From assembly GCF_029379315.1 (NCBI RefSeq), contig NZ_JAQYWQ010000035.1:1-56879 (forward strand): a stretch of 56,879 nt of DNA, given 5' to 3'. The DNA comes from Nostoc sp. S13. GTDB lineage: Bacteria > Cyanobacteriota > Cyanobacteriia > Cyanobacteriales > Nostocaceae. Shown one piece after another: positions 44,212 through 53,338 of the stretch (positions within the stretch are counted from its first letter, which is position 1; each line of letters begins with the position of its first letter). The notes below the pieces were generated by a model, which saw only the letters and a list, made by a program, of their open reading frames with translations, was not told the origin of the DNA and did no database searches. The position numbers and the translations under genes were made by a program.

Positions 44212-44862
44212 ATGACGCTACAATTGCGCGTTTATGTTCCACCCCATCCTCTGATCAAACACTGGCTGGCAGTTGCCCGTGATGCAGGCACACCTTCAGT
44301 ATTATTTCGTAGTGCGATGACTGAGTTGGGAAGATGGCTGACTTATGAAGCTGTGCGAGACTGGTTGCCGACCCAAGAAATAGCGGTGCAGAGTCCCTTG
44401 GATATCTGTCCAGCAACGGTGATTGATCCGCAAGTGCCTATAGCAGTAGTACCGATTCTGCGGGCTGGACTAGGATTACTTGAGGGAGCGCAGACTTTAT
44501 TACCTTTAGCATCGATTTATCATTTGGGCTTGGCACGAGACGAAGAGACACTGCAACCTCATTGTTATTTGAACAAGTTACCAGAAAAATTTGACCCCCA
44601 AACACGAGTGTTAATTACCGATCCAATGTTGGCAACAGGAGGGTCGATCATGGCGGCAATGGCAGAATTGACACAACGGGGTAGTGATCCAGCCCTAATG
44701 CGGATTGTTTGTGTAGTGGCGGCTCCACCAGCTTTGCAAAAACTAAGTGCAGCTTATCCAGGTTTAATAATTTACACGGCAACTATTGACGAAAAACTGA
44801 ACAGCAAGGGGTATATTGTACCGGGATTGGGAGATGCAGGCGATCGCATCTTTGGGACTTAA
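44212..44862 (+). CDS. upp: Uracil phosphoribosyltransferase
   Basis: A 216-aa salvage enzyme making UMP from uracil and PRPP. Landmarks: VPILRAGLGLLEGAQTLLP, the PRPP loop VLITDPMLATGGSIMAAM, and the C-terminal uracil-binding IVPGLGDAGDRIFGT. ATG at 44212 (MTLQLRVYVPPHP) gives the family start; an earlier ATG at 44149 adds 21 unrelated residues. It is followed after 75 bp by a small glycine-zipper protein and then YggT on the same strand. Confidence 0.93.
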   Translation: MTLQLRVYVPPHPLIKHWLAVARDAGTPSVLFRSAMTELGRWLTYEAVRDWLPTQEIAVQSPLDICPATVIDPQVPIAVVPILRAGLGLLEGAQTLLPLASIYHLGLARDEETLQPHCYLNKLPEKFDPQTRVLITDPMLATGGSIMAAMAELTQRGSDPALMRIVCVVAAPPALQKLSAAYPGLIIYTATIDEKLNSKGYIVPGLGDAGDRIFGT

Positions 44863-44937
44863 GCTAGTATGCAGCTAGGGCAGCAAGATAGCATAACTAC
44901 TATAAAAGTTGCAAAGTTTGTTGAAGGCGGTAAAGAT

Positions 44938-45291
44938 ATGAGTCAGCGAGATGGTTTTGGCAGTGGTTTTTTAGCCGGAGCGTTTGTTGGTGGCGTATTT
45001 GGCGGTGTTATCGGGGCACTGATTGCTTCTCGACGCGATCCCCAATTGCTAGCAGAGGAGGAGACAGAACTGACCGATAGCCAAGCCGAAGCTAAGAAAA
45101 TAGCAGCAAAGCGACGTCAGATGAAAGCCTCAGAAAGTGAGAGTATCGGCATAGAAACGGCTAGGCGATCGCTAGAAGATAAAATTGCCCAGCTAAATAC
45201 CACAATTGATGAAGTGCGGAAGCAACTGGGAAATGTCAATGGCGGTTCACCCGAAAAAAGCAATGATCGCTCCCTCAATAAAGACTTCTAA
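44938..45291 (+). CDS. Small glycine-zipper membrane protein with coiled-coil tail
   Basis: A 117-aa protein. Residues about 5-33 form one glycine-rich membrane segment (GFLAGAFVGGVFGGVIGALI). The remainder is charged and helical, with a coiled coil near 78-102 (ARRSLEDKIAQLNTTIDEVR). ATG at 44938 has GAAGGCGG upstream and is preferred over an ATG at 44869. It resembles small conserved cyanobacterial membrane proteins sometimes annotated as gas-vesicle or YtxH-like; function is unknown. Confidence 0.75.
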   Translation: MSQRDGFGSGFLAGAFVGGVFGGVIGALIASRRDPQLLAEEETELTDSQAEAKKIAAKRRQMKASESESIGIETARRSLEDKIAQLNTTIDEVRKQLGNVNGGSPEKSNDRSLNKDF

Positions 45292-45419
45292 GGTTTGTTT
45301 AGGCGTGGTGAAAGTGTCAAAGGTGGTAAATGTGGAATCCGCAGACACTATGACATGGACTAAATTAAAATTAAAAGATAAGACCGTGTTTGACACTTAA
45401 GTAGGAAACCAACAAATCC

Positions 45420-45671
45420 ATGTACCTTCTGATTAACACTCTGGCTACTTTCATCCAGATTTATACTGTTTTGCTAATTATTCGGGTTTTATTGACCTGG
45501 TTCCCCAATATCAACTGGTACAACCAACCATTTGCCGCTTTGAGCCAGATAACCGACCCTTATTTGAATTTGTTCCGCTCAATCATTCCCCCATTAGGCG
45601 GTATGGATTTTTCTCCAATGTTAGCTATTATACTGCTTCAATTAGTAGGTGGTGGTCTGCAAGCCGTCTAA
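45420..45671 (+). CDS. YggT family membrane protein
   Basis: An 83-aa protein with two membrane segments and the YggT core: IRVLLTWFPNINWYNQPFAA, then LSQITDPYLNLFRSIIPPLG and a second helix SPMLAIILLQLVGGGL. In cyanobacteria and chloroplasts the family is linked to membrane organisation, cytochrome b6 haem attachment (CCB3-like) and division; which applies here is not visible. AGGAAACC lies upstream of the ATG. Confidence 0.88.
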   Translation: MYLLINTLATFIQIYTVLLIIRVLLTWFPNINWYNQPFAALSQITDPYLNLFRSIIPPLGGMDFSPMLAIILLQLVGGGLQAV

Positions 45672-45899
45672 CAACACAGAATTTGCATATCCCTCGATGT
45701 TCAATAGACTTATCCGGAAATGAGAACTTTATTTGGCTGAAACCTAGCTCTGGAGAGGGTTTTAGAGGTTCCTGTTTTATATAAGCTAAAAAGCCAGCTA
45801 TGTAAGGGTTTCAGCTATTTTGAGGTTTATTTGTGGATAAGTCTAATTAAAGAATTTTAGGTCTGGGCTAATTAAGTCCAGACTTTTTAACAGTATCTA

Positions 45900-46331
45900 T
45901 TAACGCCGGACTTGACCGCTAAATCCGGCAGCCTTGAACTGCTTTAGCTTCAACGGAGTAGGCTGATTCGCAGGTACAGAAATTCTTAATTCAAAATCGC
46001 TAATCCCTGGTGGCACCTGGGCAATAGAACCTAAGCGAGTGCGGTTTTGCATCACCGAGTCATTGTTGGCATCATAGATGCGTCCAAAAATATCTGCGTC
46101 GTAAACTGTTTTATTAGTGCCATTTTCGGCTTTGCCAATGACAATAAAACAATTGGCAGCTGCGCTACCACTACTGGTAACAGCCCCTTGTGCGAGTTCT
46201 GGTGGACAATCTTTATAAGATACATCAAATAGTTTAATCTGTGTCAACGCTACAGCAGGAGGAATACTCACCCACGAGAAAAAGGTGATGAGACAGGAAA
46301 TAAAAAAGACCGTGAGTGAGCGCAACCGCAT
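45900..46331 (-). CDS. Exported FxLYD-like protein
   Basis: A 143-aa protein with a signal peptide (MRLRSLTVFFISCLITFFSW to PPAVA). The mature domain (CFIVIGKAENGTNKTVYDAD, then IFGRIYDANNDSVMQNRTRL and ISVPANQPTPLKL) resembles immunoglobulin-like FxLYD domains of periplasmic proteins. It has two Cys (CPPELA and NCFIV) that could form a disulfide. It is divergent from the next gene; role unknown. Confidence 0.7.
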   Translation of the reverse strand: MRLRSLTVFFISCLITFFSWVSIPPAVALTQIKLFDVSYKDCPPELAQGAVTSSGSAAANCFIVIGKAENGTNKTVYDADIFGRIYDANNDSVMQNRTRLGSIAQVPPGISDFELRISVPANQPTPLKLKQFKAAGFSGQVRR

Positions 46332-46467
46332 AAAAGACCCCGTTACTTAATTCAATAATATGTAACTTATAACCTCAGCTTACCTGAATTTAGCTACAGG
46401 GAGATTGGAGACTTTAATTTAACTTTTGTAATAATTAGGGAAATAAACCCTCAATTGCTATTAACTT

Positions 46468-47100
46468 ATGACTCCAGATGAGATTGAAGCAGCTATGCTT
46501 GCAGCCTTTAATGATTGTGATGTAGCAAGCTGTCCTCTCACTGACACGCAGAAACAGATATTGCTGCAAGTCGTCGAGCAAATTCAGGGAAATTCTCCCT
46601 CTGGGGCATCAAATATTGCTAATCCCTTAGACGAACTTACCGCAGAGGAGTTAGAAGCATTTTTACAATTTGTTAAGGATGAAGAACAACGCAACCGCAC
46701 TTGGAAAGTGCAATTACTCAACGACTGGCTGCTGGAAAATGACTCTGGAACAGTACAATTCATTCGCCAACGCTATGGTTTACAGTGGTTGAATCGTGTT
46801 GAGTCATATCATTTTGATAAGTATTCTTATTTTGAGGATGCACTAAAGCTAAGAGTAGGCGATCGCATTGAAGTTTCCAATGCACTATGGGAATGGGTGC
46901 AAGAAGATGGGCCTTGTAAGCGCGAATGGTTTCCCTGTATGGTGATTCAGGTTGAGGAAATTAGCGATATCTACGACGGGCTACGCCTACGCGATGATTC
47001 CTCTACTAATTGCGTCGTCCGCTTCTTCAATGGCGCTGAGTATGAAATTCAAGGCATATACGAATGGAATCGCTACAATTGGCGCTGGCCTCAAAAGTAG
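46468..47100 (+). CDS. Conserved-looking cyanobacterial protein, 210 aa, with an in-frame repeat
   Basis: A soluble acidic protein with a helical N-terminal half (TPDEIEAAMLAAFNDCD, then LTAEELEAFLQFVKDEEQRN) and a beta-rich C-terminal half (LRVGDRIEVSNALWEWVQED, then CVVRFFNGAEYEIQGIYEWN). I do not recognise the family. At 46971-46996 the DNA GATATCTACGACGGGCTACG continues into CCTACG, an interspersed repeat also found between genes at 2628; it encodes ISDIYDGLRLR in a loop between beta strands. This suggests in-frame repeat insertion. ATG 46468 is divergent from the FxLYD gene. Confidence 0.7.
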   Translation: MTPDEIEAAMLAAFNDCDVASCPLTDTQKQILLQVVEQIQGNSPSGASNIANPLDELTAEELEAFLQFVKDEEQRNRTWKVQLLNDWLLENDSGTVQFIRQRYGLQWLNRVESYHFDKYSYFEDALKLRVGDRIEVSNALWEWVQEDGPCKREWFPCMVIQVEEISDIYDGLRLRDDSSTNCVVRFFNGAEYEIQGIYEWNRYNWRWPQK

Positions 47101-47188
47101 ATATTGAAATATTTTTAACAGATACGGCATAATAAAGCGATTCAGGAACTTTGTCTACGTTTTGAAATTTAAGTGTATCTTAATAAAA

Positions 47189-48391
47189 TTATTGCCGGAA
47201 CAATGCCCAAGCCAAAAACCTTTCCGTATGATACACCGCTAATTGATTGCTCACACCGTTGAAAACGGCATCAAAAGCGTGTTCTGCCCAAGGAATTTCG
47301 AGGAAAACAGCAGTATTACCAGAGTCATGTAAATGTTCGTACATCTGTCTGCCAAATCGCGCTTCTACCAAATGGTCACGACTGCCGTAAATTAATAAAG
47401 TTGGCGGTAAAGGGTGCGTTAGGTAATTTATCGGTGAAGCAATTTGATACTGATTAGGCAATTCTTCTAAAGAACCACCAATAAATGCTTTTAAAATAGC
47501 GCGGGTGTTGATAGGATCGGGATTTGGCGGTGTTTTGTATCCTTCAGTTAAGTTAACAGGCCCATAATAGTTCACCACACCACGAATCCGTGGTGCATCC
47601 GGTTGATAAGCCGCTAACATTGCTAAATGCGCTCCCGCAGAACGTCCTAAAAGTACCATACGTTCAGGATCAGCTTCATATTCGGCTGCATGTTTGCGAA
47701 TAAAATTTAGGGCTGTACGCACGTCATCTAACTGAGCTGGAAACCGATATTTTGGTGCGTGTCGATAGTCGATCGCAAATACTGTATATCCTTGATTAGC
47801 AATATATTGATTAAACTCGGAATTGGCATGAGAATTGCCATATTGCCAAGCTCCACCATAAATTACTACCACTGTTGGATATTTCCCTACCTCTGAGGGT
47901 TGGTAAACTTCCATTTTTAAAGGCACTCCCGCAGGAGAAGCAAAGAGAATATCTTTTTGATGACGCGTTTTACCTAATGGAATACCGCGAAAGAAATTAA
48001 CTAAGTTAAAGGGATGGGTTTGCATCTTAGCCTTTACTTGGACTGGAATTTGCTCTAGATAATTTGCTCCCAATTCTTGGTTCATCGCTTTAGCCATTTC
48101 TATTTGAGTTAGTGGGATATTCACTAGCACCCATCCACAAATTAGCAATCCGATTAAACTGAAAATGCAAGCTAAACGCTGTAATTTACGGCGGGGGATA
48201 TAGAAAAAAGAAAGTAATAAACAGAGTAAGTTTAATAATAATAACCAAGGACTGATTTCTGGCGCTCCCACTGCTAAGGTAAGTAAAAACATATTTGGAG
48301 CCGGAAGAATAATCCAAGAACTAAGAAATAGACTTGCAAAACTGAGTAATAATGCAAGCCATGATAAAAGTATTTTGGGTTTAGCAAACAT
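47189..48391 (-). CDS. Membrane-anchored alpha/beta hydrolase (esterase-like)
   Basis: A 400-aa protein. Three to four N-terminal membrane helices (residues about 8-110) are followed by an alpha/beta hydrolase domain of the BD-FAE/HSL type: oxyanion motif YGGAWQYGN, nucleophile S in GRSAGAHLAML, acid D in YGSRDHLVEARF, and H in AEHAFDAVF. The domain should face one side of the plasma membrane and cleave an ester; the substrate is unknown. It is monocistronic. Confidence 0.82.
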   Translation of the reverse strand: MFAKPKILLSWLALLLSFASLFLSSWIILPAPNMFLLTLAVGAPEISPWLLLLNLLCLLLSFFYIPRRKLQRLACIFSLIGLLICGWVLVNIPLTQIEMAKAMNQELGANYLEQIPVQVKAKMQTHPFNLVNFFRGIPLGKTRHQKDILFASPAGVPLKMEVYQPSEVGKYPTVVVIYGGAWQYGNSHANSEFNQYIANQGYTVFAIDYRHAPKYRFPAQLDDVRTALNFIRKHAAEYEADPERMVLLGRSAGAHLAMLAAYQPDAPRIRGVVNYYGPVNLTEGYKTPPNPDPINTRAILKAFIGGSLEELPNQYQIASPINYLTHPLPPTLLIYGSRDHLVEARFGRQMYEHLHDSGNTAVFLEIPWAEHAFDAVFNGVSNQLAVYHTERFLAWALFRQ

Positions 48392-48739
48392 AAATTAAAG
48401 TGCGGTAATAACGATTCCAAAGAAGTACAATCTATCCGCCAATGCTAAGGTTGGCAATAGTTACAGCTATTTTCAGATAAATAAACGGTGCTGTAGTGTC
48501 AATTGAACGTTAAATCGGTGGTTATAAACCGCGTCTACATGATGCTTTTCCCACCTGCGTGGGTTATAAGAGCTTGATGACCTTTAGAGATTGCCTTTCT
48601 TTCTAACTCGTATCCGTTCCAAATAACGGCTCGGCAATCGCTCCTTATTTAGTAGGATGTAAAAAAGTTTTCAACAAATGGTTAGATGTGAGTTGGTTTT
48701 GGGATTGCTAGGTATTGACTCAAGGAAATTATTTCTCCA
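48392..48739. other. Intergenic, little content
   Basis: Contains a short hairpin CCCACCTGCGTGGG (about 48550). No gene or array seen. Confidence 0.35.
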
Positions 48740-49624
48740 TCAATCTAAGCCCAAATCCTCTCTCAACGCTTGGCGCATCACTTCTACAGGTATAGTTTCC
48801 GGCTGCAACCAAATTTTTAAGGCTGCTACTCCTTGTTGAACTAGCATTTCTAATCCATCGATCGCAATTGCACCTTGTTTTTCTGCTTGCTCTAGAAATT
48901 GCGTCCGTTTAGGAATATATATTAAATCGTAAGCGATCGCACCCGTTGGTAAATTCGCTATTTCCTCTACACTCAAAGGCGACTCATCAACCTTGGGATA
49001 CATCCCGATAGGGGTTGTGTTTACTAGCAAATCTGCTTGAGGAATCAATTTTGCGAGTTCATCCCATGTCCCGACTTGCAAATTCTCTTCTATGGGTGAA
49101 TTATTCCAACTATCGCAAAATGCTTGTAATTTCTCCACATTGCGCCCCAACACATAAATTTTGGCAAAACCTAGTTGATGACAACCGGCGACAACTGCTC
49201 TAGCCGCACCACCATTACCCAAAATTACCGCTACTTTCTGACTCCAATCCTGCTTATAGGTTGTCTGCAAAGGGGCGAGAAATCCTTCTATATCTGTGTT
49301 TGTCCCCACCCATTTATTATTTTGGCGACTAACAGTATTCACTGCTCCGATAGCTTGAGCCAGAGGTGTAATTTCTGAGAGCAGAGGTATGATAGCCTGT
49401 TTATGAGGTATTGTCACATTAAAACCGACAACACCAATAGCCGCAAAACCTGCGATCGCTATTTCTAGATTCTGTGGTTCGATAGGAAAGGGAAGATAAA
49501 CGTAATCTAACCCTAAATGAGCGATTGCTGCATTATGCATCACTGGCGATCGTGAATGTTCCACCGGATGTCCAATGACTCCTAGTAGTTTAGTTTTGCC
49601 TGTAATCAATCTTTCATTTGTCAT
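48740..49624 (-). CDS. aroE: Shikimate dehydrogenase
   Basis: A 294-aa NADPH-dependent enzyme reducing 3-dehydroshikimate in aromatic amino-acid synthesis. It has the substrate site VIGHPVEHSRSPVMHNAAI, catalytic Lys in NVTIPHKQAI, Asp in GTNTDIEGF, the NADP loop ILGNGGAARAVVAG, and LVNTTPIGMYP. The start ATG at 49624 lies inside a TTTGTCAT heptamer array, so the first four or five codons (MTNER) are repeat-derived; the conserved protein begins at LITGKTKLLG. No other aro gene is nearby. Confidence 0.94.
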   Translation of the reverse strand: MTNERLITGKTKLLGVIGHPVEHSRSPVMHNAAIAHLGLDYVYLPFPIEPQNLEIAIAGFAAIGVVGFNVTIPHKQAIIPLLSEITPLAQAIGAVNTVSRQNNKWVGTNTDIEGFLAPLQTTYKQDWSQKVAVILGNGGAARAVVAGCHQLGFAKIYVLGRNVEKLQAFCDSWNNSPIEENLQVGTWDELAKLIPQADLLVNTTPIGMYPKVDESPLSVEEIANLPTGAIAYDLIYIPKRTQFLEQAEKQGAIAIDGLEMLVQQGVAALKIWLQPETIPVEVMRQALREDLGLD

Positions 49625-49752
49625 TTGTTATTTGTTATTTGTCATTTGTCATTTGTCATTTGTCATGAGTTATTCCCCTTATTCCCCTTATCCCCCTCAT
49701 CTCCCCCACTCCCCACTCCCCACTCCCCACTCCCCACTCCCCACTCCCCACT
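49617..49752. repeat. Two adjoining tandem arrays upstream of aroE
   Basis: TTTGTCA-type heptamers (49617-49665) are followed by CCCCTTATTCCCCTTATCC and CCCCACT heptamers (about 49700-49752). Together they occupy the whole divergent promoter region between aroE and the next hydrolase. Confidence 0.9.
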
Positions 49753-49793
49753 AGCCTACAATTATTAAAAGCTACTTAACATTTCTTTTGATT

Positions 49794-50732
49794 ATGCAGG
49801 CAACTACAGCCCCCTCTACAACCGCAACTCCTGGTAAATATTGGCAATGGCGAGGGCACAACGTTTATTACGTGTGTGCGGGAGAAAAACAATCGCAACG
49901 TCCGCCCTTGCTTTTGGTACATGGATTTGGTGCTTCTACAGACCACTGGCGCAAGAATATCACAGGATTGTGTGAAGATTTTGAAGTATTTGCGATCGAC
50001 CTTTTGGGATTTGGGCGATCGGCAAAACCGAAATTGCAGTATAGTGGCGACTTGTGGCGTGACCAACTTCATGATTTTATCAGTGAAGTAATTGGTCAAA
50101 AAGCAGTATTGGCGGGTAATTCCCTTGGTGGCTATGCTGCCTTGTGTGTTGCAGCACAACGTCCTGACAGTGCGGCTGGTTTAGTTCTGCTCAATAGTGC
50201 CGGCCCTTTTAGCGAAAGTCAGCCTACATCTGAGCCTGAAGCTTTACAATCAGAAATTGAGGTGGACATACAACCCGCTACTTTCCAGAAACTTCTCGGT
50301 GACGGTACTAAGTGGATTCTTCAACAACCTTTAGCCCAGTTTCTGTTATTTCAATACGTGCGACAACCTTGGGTGATTCGCCAAACTCTAGAAAAAGTTT
50401 ATCTTGATAAGAGTGCAATTACAGACCAATTGGTAGAAGAAATTTCTCGTCCTGCTTACGATCCTGGTGCAATGGATGTATTTGTGTCAGTCTTTAGCAC
50501 TCCTCAAGGGGAAAAAGTTAATGTGCTACTAAAGCAATTAACTTGTCCTCTGTTGATGTTGTGGGGAGAAGCTGACCCTTGGATGAATACTAGAGAACGC
50601 TCCCAAAAATTTCGTCAATATTATCCTGAACTCACAGAACATTTCTTAACAGCAGGTCATTGTCCCCATGATGAACTACCCGATAGAGTAAACCAACTTT
50701 TAGGCGATTGGGTTTTGTCTATTACTAAGTGA
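49794..50732 (+). CDS. Alpha/beta-fold hydrolase
   Basis: A 312-aa soluble hydrolase: oxyanion motif LLLVHGFGASTDHWRKNI, nucleophile Ser in GNSLGGYAAL, acid in WGEADPW and His in AGHCPHDE. It resembles cyanobacterial and plastid hydrolases of the haloalkane-dehalogenase/pheophytinase-like group. ATG at 49794 is used rather than TTG 49788. The substrate is unknown; a chlorophyll-derivative or lipid ester is conceivable but not shown. Confidence 0.85.
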   Translation: MQATTAPSTTATPGKYWQWRGHNVYYVCAGEKQSQRPPLLLVHGFGASTDHWRKNITGLCEDFEVFAIDLLGFGRSAKPKLQYSGDLWRDQLHDFISEVIGQKAVLAGNSLGGYAALCVAAQRPDSAAGLVLLNSAGPFSESQPTSEPEALQSEIEVDIQPATFQKLLGDGTKWILQQPLAQFLLFQYVRQPWVIRQTLEKVYLDKSAITDQLVEEISRPAYDPGAMDVFVSVFSTPQGEKVNVLLKQLTCPLLMLWGEADPWMNTRERSQKFRQYYPELTEHFLTAGHCPHDELPDRVNQLLGDWVLSITK

Positions 50733-50740
50733 ATAAGCTT

Positions 50741-51050
50741 TAGACATCTCCAAAATTTAAATATGCTTTATCCAGAACCCTTGTAGAGATGTAAAACCTC
50801 TTGCATAAATCAAAAATAAGAACCCCAAAGAGCCAAAGCTACACTTTGTATCCCCTCCCCAAAGCTTCGGGGAGAGATTGGGGGTGGAGTATTAGGGATT
50901 TTTGCAAGAGGTCTGTAAGCTAAAATCCATCTAATTTGCAGATGAGAATTTTCTCAATATATTGTGAGGTGGGTATCTTGCCCGCCTTGATTATGCAACT
51001 TGAATGCCGATTAGCTTAGTACTGCTACGTCTCTACATTCACTCTTTTTA
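50741..51050. mobile_element. R1 element split by a second MITE
   Basis: The left half (TTAGACATCTCC to AACCCTTGTAGAGA, 50740-50789) and part of the right half (ACGTCTCTACATTC, 51027-51040, then CTTTTT) flank foreign DNA including the CTTGCA-type MITE at 50796. This 329-bp gap holds no gene. Confidence 0.5.
50796..50912. mobile_element. MITE-like repeat with CTTGCA-type inverted ends, second copy
   Basis: The ends ACCTCTTGCATAAATC and GGATTTTTGCAAGAGGT are inverted copies. They are shared with 27681-27767, but the interior is about 30 bp longer. Confidence 0.65.
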
Positions 51051-51061
51051 ATTTTGAATTG

Positions 51062-51712
51062 TTATAACAATCCCTCCAATTCGGCGAATTTACGCAAACG
51101 TGGTAGACACTGGCGCTGATAAAAACTACTTAATGTCGGAATTGACAGCCCAAATTCCTCAGATAATTCTCTCCAGCTAACTTCCGGGGGTAGGCGTTTG
51201 AGAATTAACACCTGACAATTCACATCTGGATGCCCTTTAATGTAAGTACCGCGCAGTTCTCCTTCAGAATCTGTTTTAACCCATATCTCCAAGTCTTCCA
51301 GAATGGGAGGTGCTTGGGGCATAGCTGGGAGGTTATCTACAGGATCAATAGTTTCACTTATTCCACCCGATGTAGACTGACGAACCCGAAGACGGACTAT
51401 TGTGGCTTGTTCCCGGTTCTGGTTAATGTAAAAGTCTTGTAGTCTCCGTTTTAGGTAAGCATTCAGCCAGGTGATGACACTGCCATAGGTGGGGTCATAG
51501 GTTTGACCTGTCAAACCTTCACAAACATTGCGGCAGAAATACAACCAAGTTTGTTGCAATGCATCTTGATAGTAGGGGGTATTTTCCCTCCAGAGTCTAC
51601 TTGCTGTCAAGCGAATAATTTGCGTGAGCAGCTTCTGACGTTGAGGACTTCCAGACGGGTATCCACAGGCTTCGGTAACTAAGCGGCGTAGCTGTTCATC
51701 GAATTGAACCAT
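51062..51712 (-). CDS. Divergent sigma-70-like factor
   Basis: A 216-aa protein that looks like a small sigma factor. The N-terminal half resembles region 2 (YYQDALQQTWLYFCRNVCEG, then YGSVITWLNAYLKRRLQDFY). The C-terminus carries a region-4 helix-turn-helix (VSWRELSEEFGLSIPTLSSF, then YQRQCLPRLRKF). The middle is a linker with no region 3. This form occurs in cyanobacteria alongside classic ECF factors. It lies downstream of two DUF2330 genes on the same strand (156 bp gap); whether it controls them is unknown. No anti-sigma gene is seen. Confidence 0.68.
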   Translation of the reverse strand: MVQFDEQLRRLVTEACGYPSGSPQRQKLLTQIIRLTASRLWRENTPYYQDALQQTWLYFCRNVCEGLTGQTYDPTYGSVITWLNAYLKRRLQDFYINQNREQATIVRLRVRQSTSGGISETIDPVDNLPAMPQAPPILEDLEIWVKTDSEGELRGTYIKGHPDVNCQVLILKRLPPEVSWRELSEEFGLSIPTLSSFYQRQCLPRLRKFAELEGLL

Positions 51713-51868
51713 GACAATCTTGGCGAAGAAAGCAAGAATATTTTAGTATTGCGTATAACAACGCCCTAAAAAATACCTTTGGTCAAGATGTTGAGGAGTG
51801 GGGATTTTGAGTCTTTGAACTCGATGAATAAGTCTCTAATTTTCTTTACTCCCTACTCCCTACTCCCC

Positions 51869-53245
51869 TCAATATAATCCAAACCAGGACAGAAAATTTT
51901 CCCACCAGGAATATCCCAGATTACCTACACTCAGGTTCATTTTGTTGCGAATGTCTTGAATATTCCAGTTGGTTAGTTTAGCCAGAGTTTGTGCTTCTTG
52001 TTCAAAACGCTTGGGTAAAGACCGCTTATATTCTCTACCCGCCTGACATTTGAGTTCCCCTTGGAACGGATGTTGCAAAACATAACGCCCTTGGAAAGAT
52101 TCAGTGTTAGCAGTTTGTTGGAAGATCAGGTCTTCAGGGAATTTGTCGCGGGTGTAGCGGACATGCAGCCGGGAGATGAAGACATTACTACTAAAAGAGG
52201 AACGACGAAAGCTGGGGGGTGCTGGCACATCGCTTGCAGAATTATCATCTAACCAAAATACGCCTGCTTGCTTCAGTTCTTCTGGGGTTAGAGGATCGGC
52301 GGAACAAGGATCGCACCTACCCATGTCCCAAGCGTATTCCAAAAAACCAACTTTCCGATCTTCTTTGGTGTAGGCAGTTTGAAACATAGATTTGTAGAAT
52401 TCACCAAATTCATTTTTGACAAATAAGGGAATGTTTGCGTCGGAGGGAATTTTCACCGTCCGGTAGTTAGTGATTTCTACCTGTCCTTGGGGCGAGAGGA
52501 TGTAGACAATCAAATCCTGCTCTGTCGTAGCATTGATCATGCCCAAACGAATTGGCAGCATGAATTTGGGTGACTGGTAGGAAATTTGTAGCGGACGCAG
52601 GAACTGATAGCCAGATTTCTCAAATTTATCCAAGTTGACTTTGGCAACAAAGAATTTCATTGAGGAACGGATGTAGGGCTGAAGTAACTGTTTTGCTCCT
52701 CTAGGGATTTTGTAGCCATTGCGTTTAAGCCAAGTTTCCAGTCCGCCAGATTCTTTAGCGCTGAGGATTAAAATGTCATATTCACCGACGTTGAAACGTG
52801 CTTCGACCGTCACACCCAAACTGCGATCGCTTGTCTTTTTAGCTTCCTCATTGACTGCGCTTGCTCTAGATGCTGGAGCAGGTTGATTTACCGAATCACT
52901 TACAGCACAAGGATCTGAGTCAAAATATTCTACCAATCGCGGCGCACTAAAAGCATCTAAGCGCTGGATAATCTTGGGTTGGGTCACACGAACTTGCTCT
53001 TTTTGCAGTACCGTTGGCACAGGTATTACTATTGCAAAATCTTTCACCTCGCCTTGAAAGTCGTTTGCCATTGTCATCACAGTGCGATCGTCATCTCGCG
53101 CTATCACCACCTGAGAAGCTTTGTTATACAGTTTTGTATCAGCCTTCGCTACATAAAATCCACAAAATGCCCAAGCTGCCGGTGCAAAGCACAAAACAGC
53201 TACAATTGCTAACAATAATGGCGTTAAAAGTCGAAAAAATCTCAT
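51869..53245 (-). CDS. DUF2330 exported protein, copy B
   Basis: A 458-aa protein with a signal peptide (MRFFRLLTPLLLAIVAVLCF to AAWA) and the DUF2330 domain beginning CGFYVAKADTKLYNKASQVV. Cys residues are conserved with copy A (for example CGFY, DPCA, RCDPCSADP, LKCQAG). A central 25-residue segment (after DPCAVS) is low-complexity and differs from copy A, and the rest is about 80% identical by eye. It ends WFGLY. Function is unknown; probably periplasmic. AGAGGT precedes the ATG. The gene lies downstream of a broken RnfD-like remnant, mirroring copy A's arrangement. Confidence 0.82.
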   Translation of the reverse strand: MRFFRLLTPLLLAIVAVLCFAPAAWAFCGFYVAKADTKLYNKASQVVIARDDDRTVMTMANDFQGEVKDFAIVIPVPTVLQKEQVRVTQPKIIQRLDAFSAPRLVEYFDSDPCAVSDSVNQPAPASRASAVNEEAKKTSDRSLGVTVEARFNVGEYDILILSAKESGGLETWLKRNGYKIPRGAKQLLQPYIRSSMKFFVAKVNLDKFEKSGYQFLRPLQISYQSPKFMLPIRLGMINATTEQDLIVYILSPQGQVEITNYRTVKIPSDANIPLFVKNEFGEFYKSMFQTAYTKEDRKVGFLEYAWDMGRCDPCSADPLTPEELKQAGVFWLDDNSASDVPAPPSFRRSSFSSNVFISRLHVRYTRDKFPEDLIFQQTANTESFQGRYVLQHPFQGELKCQAGREYKRSLPKRFEQEAQTLAKLTNWNIQDIRNKMNLSVGNLGYSWWENFLSWFGLY

Positions 53246-53279
53246 TTTATACCTCTACTTTTTTAAGTTTGGAGTTTGG

Positions 53280-53329
53280 AGAGACGCGATTAATCGCGTC
53301 TGTTTGGAGAGACGCGATTAATCGCGTCT
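53280..53329. repeat. Two tandem 20-bp palindromes
   Basis: AGACGCGATTAATCGCGTCT occurs at 53282-53301 and 53310-53329; a single copy is at 55295-55314 at the equivalent place before DUF2330 copy A. Confidence 0.9.
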
Positions 53330-53338
53330 GTACAGGAG

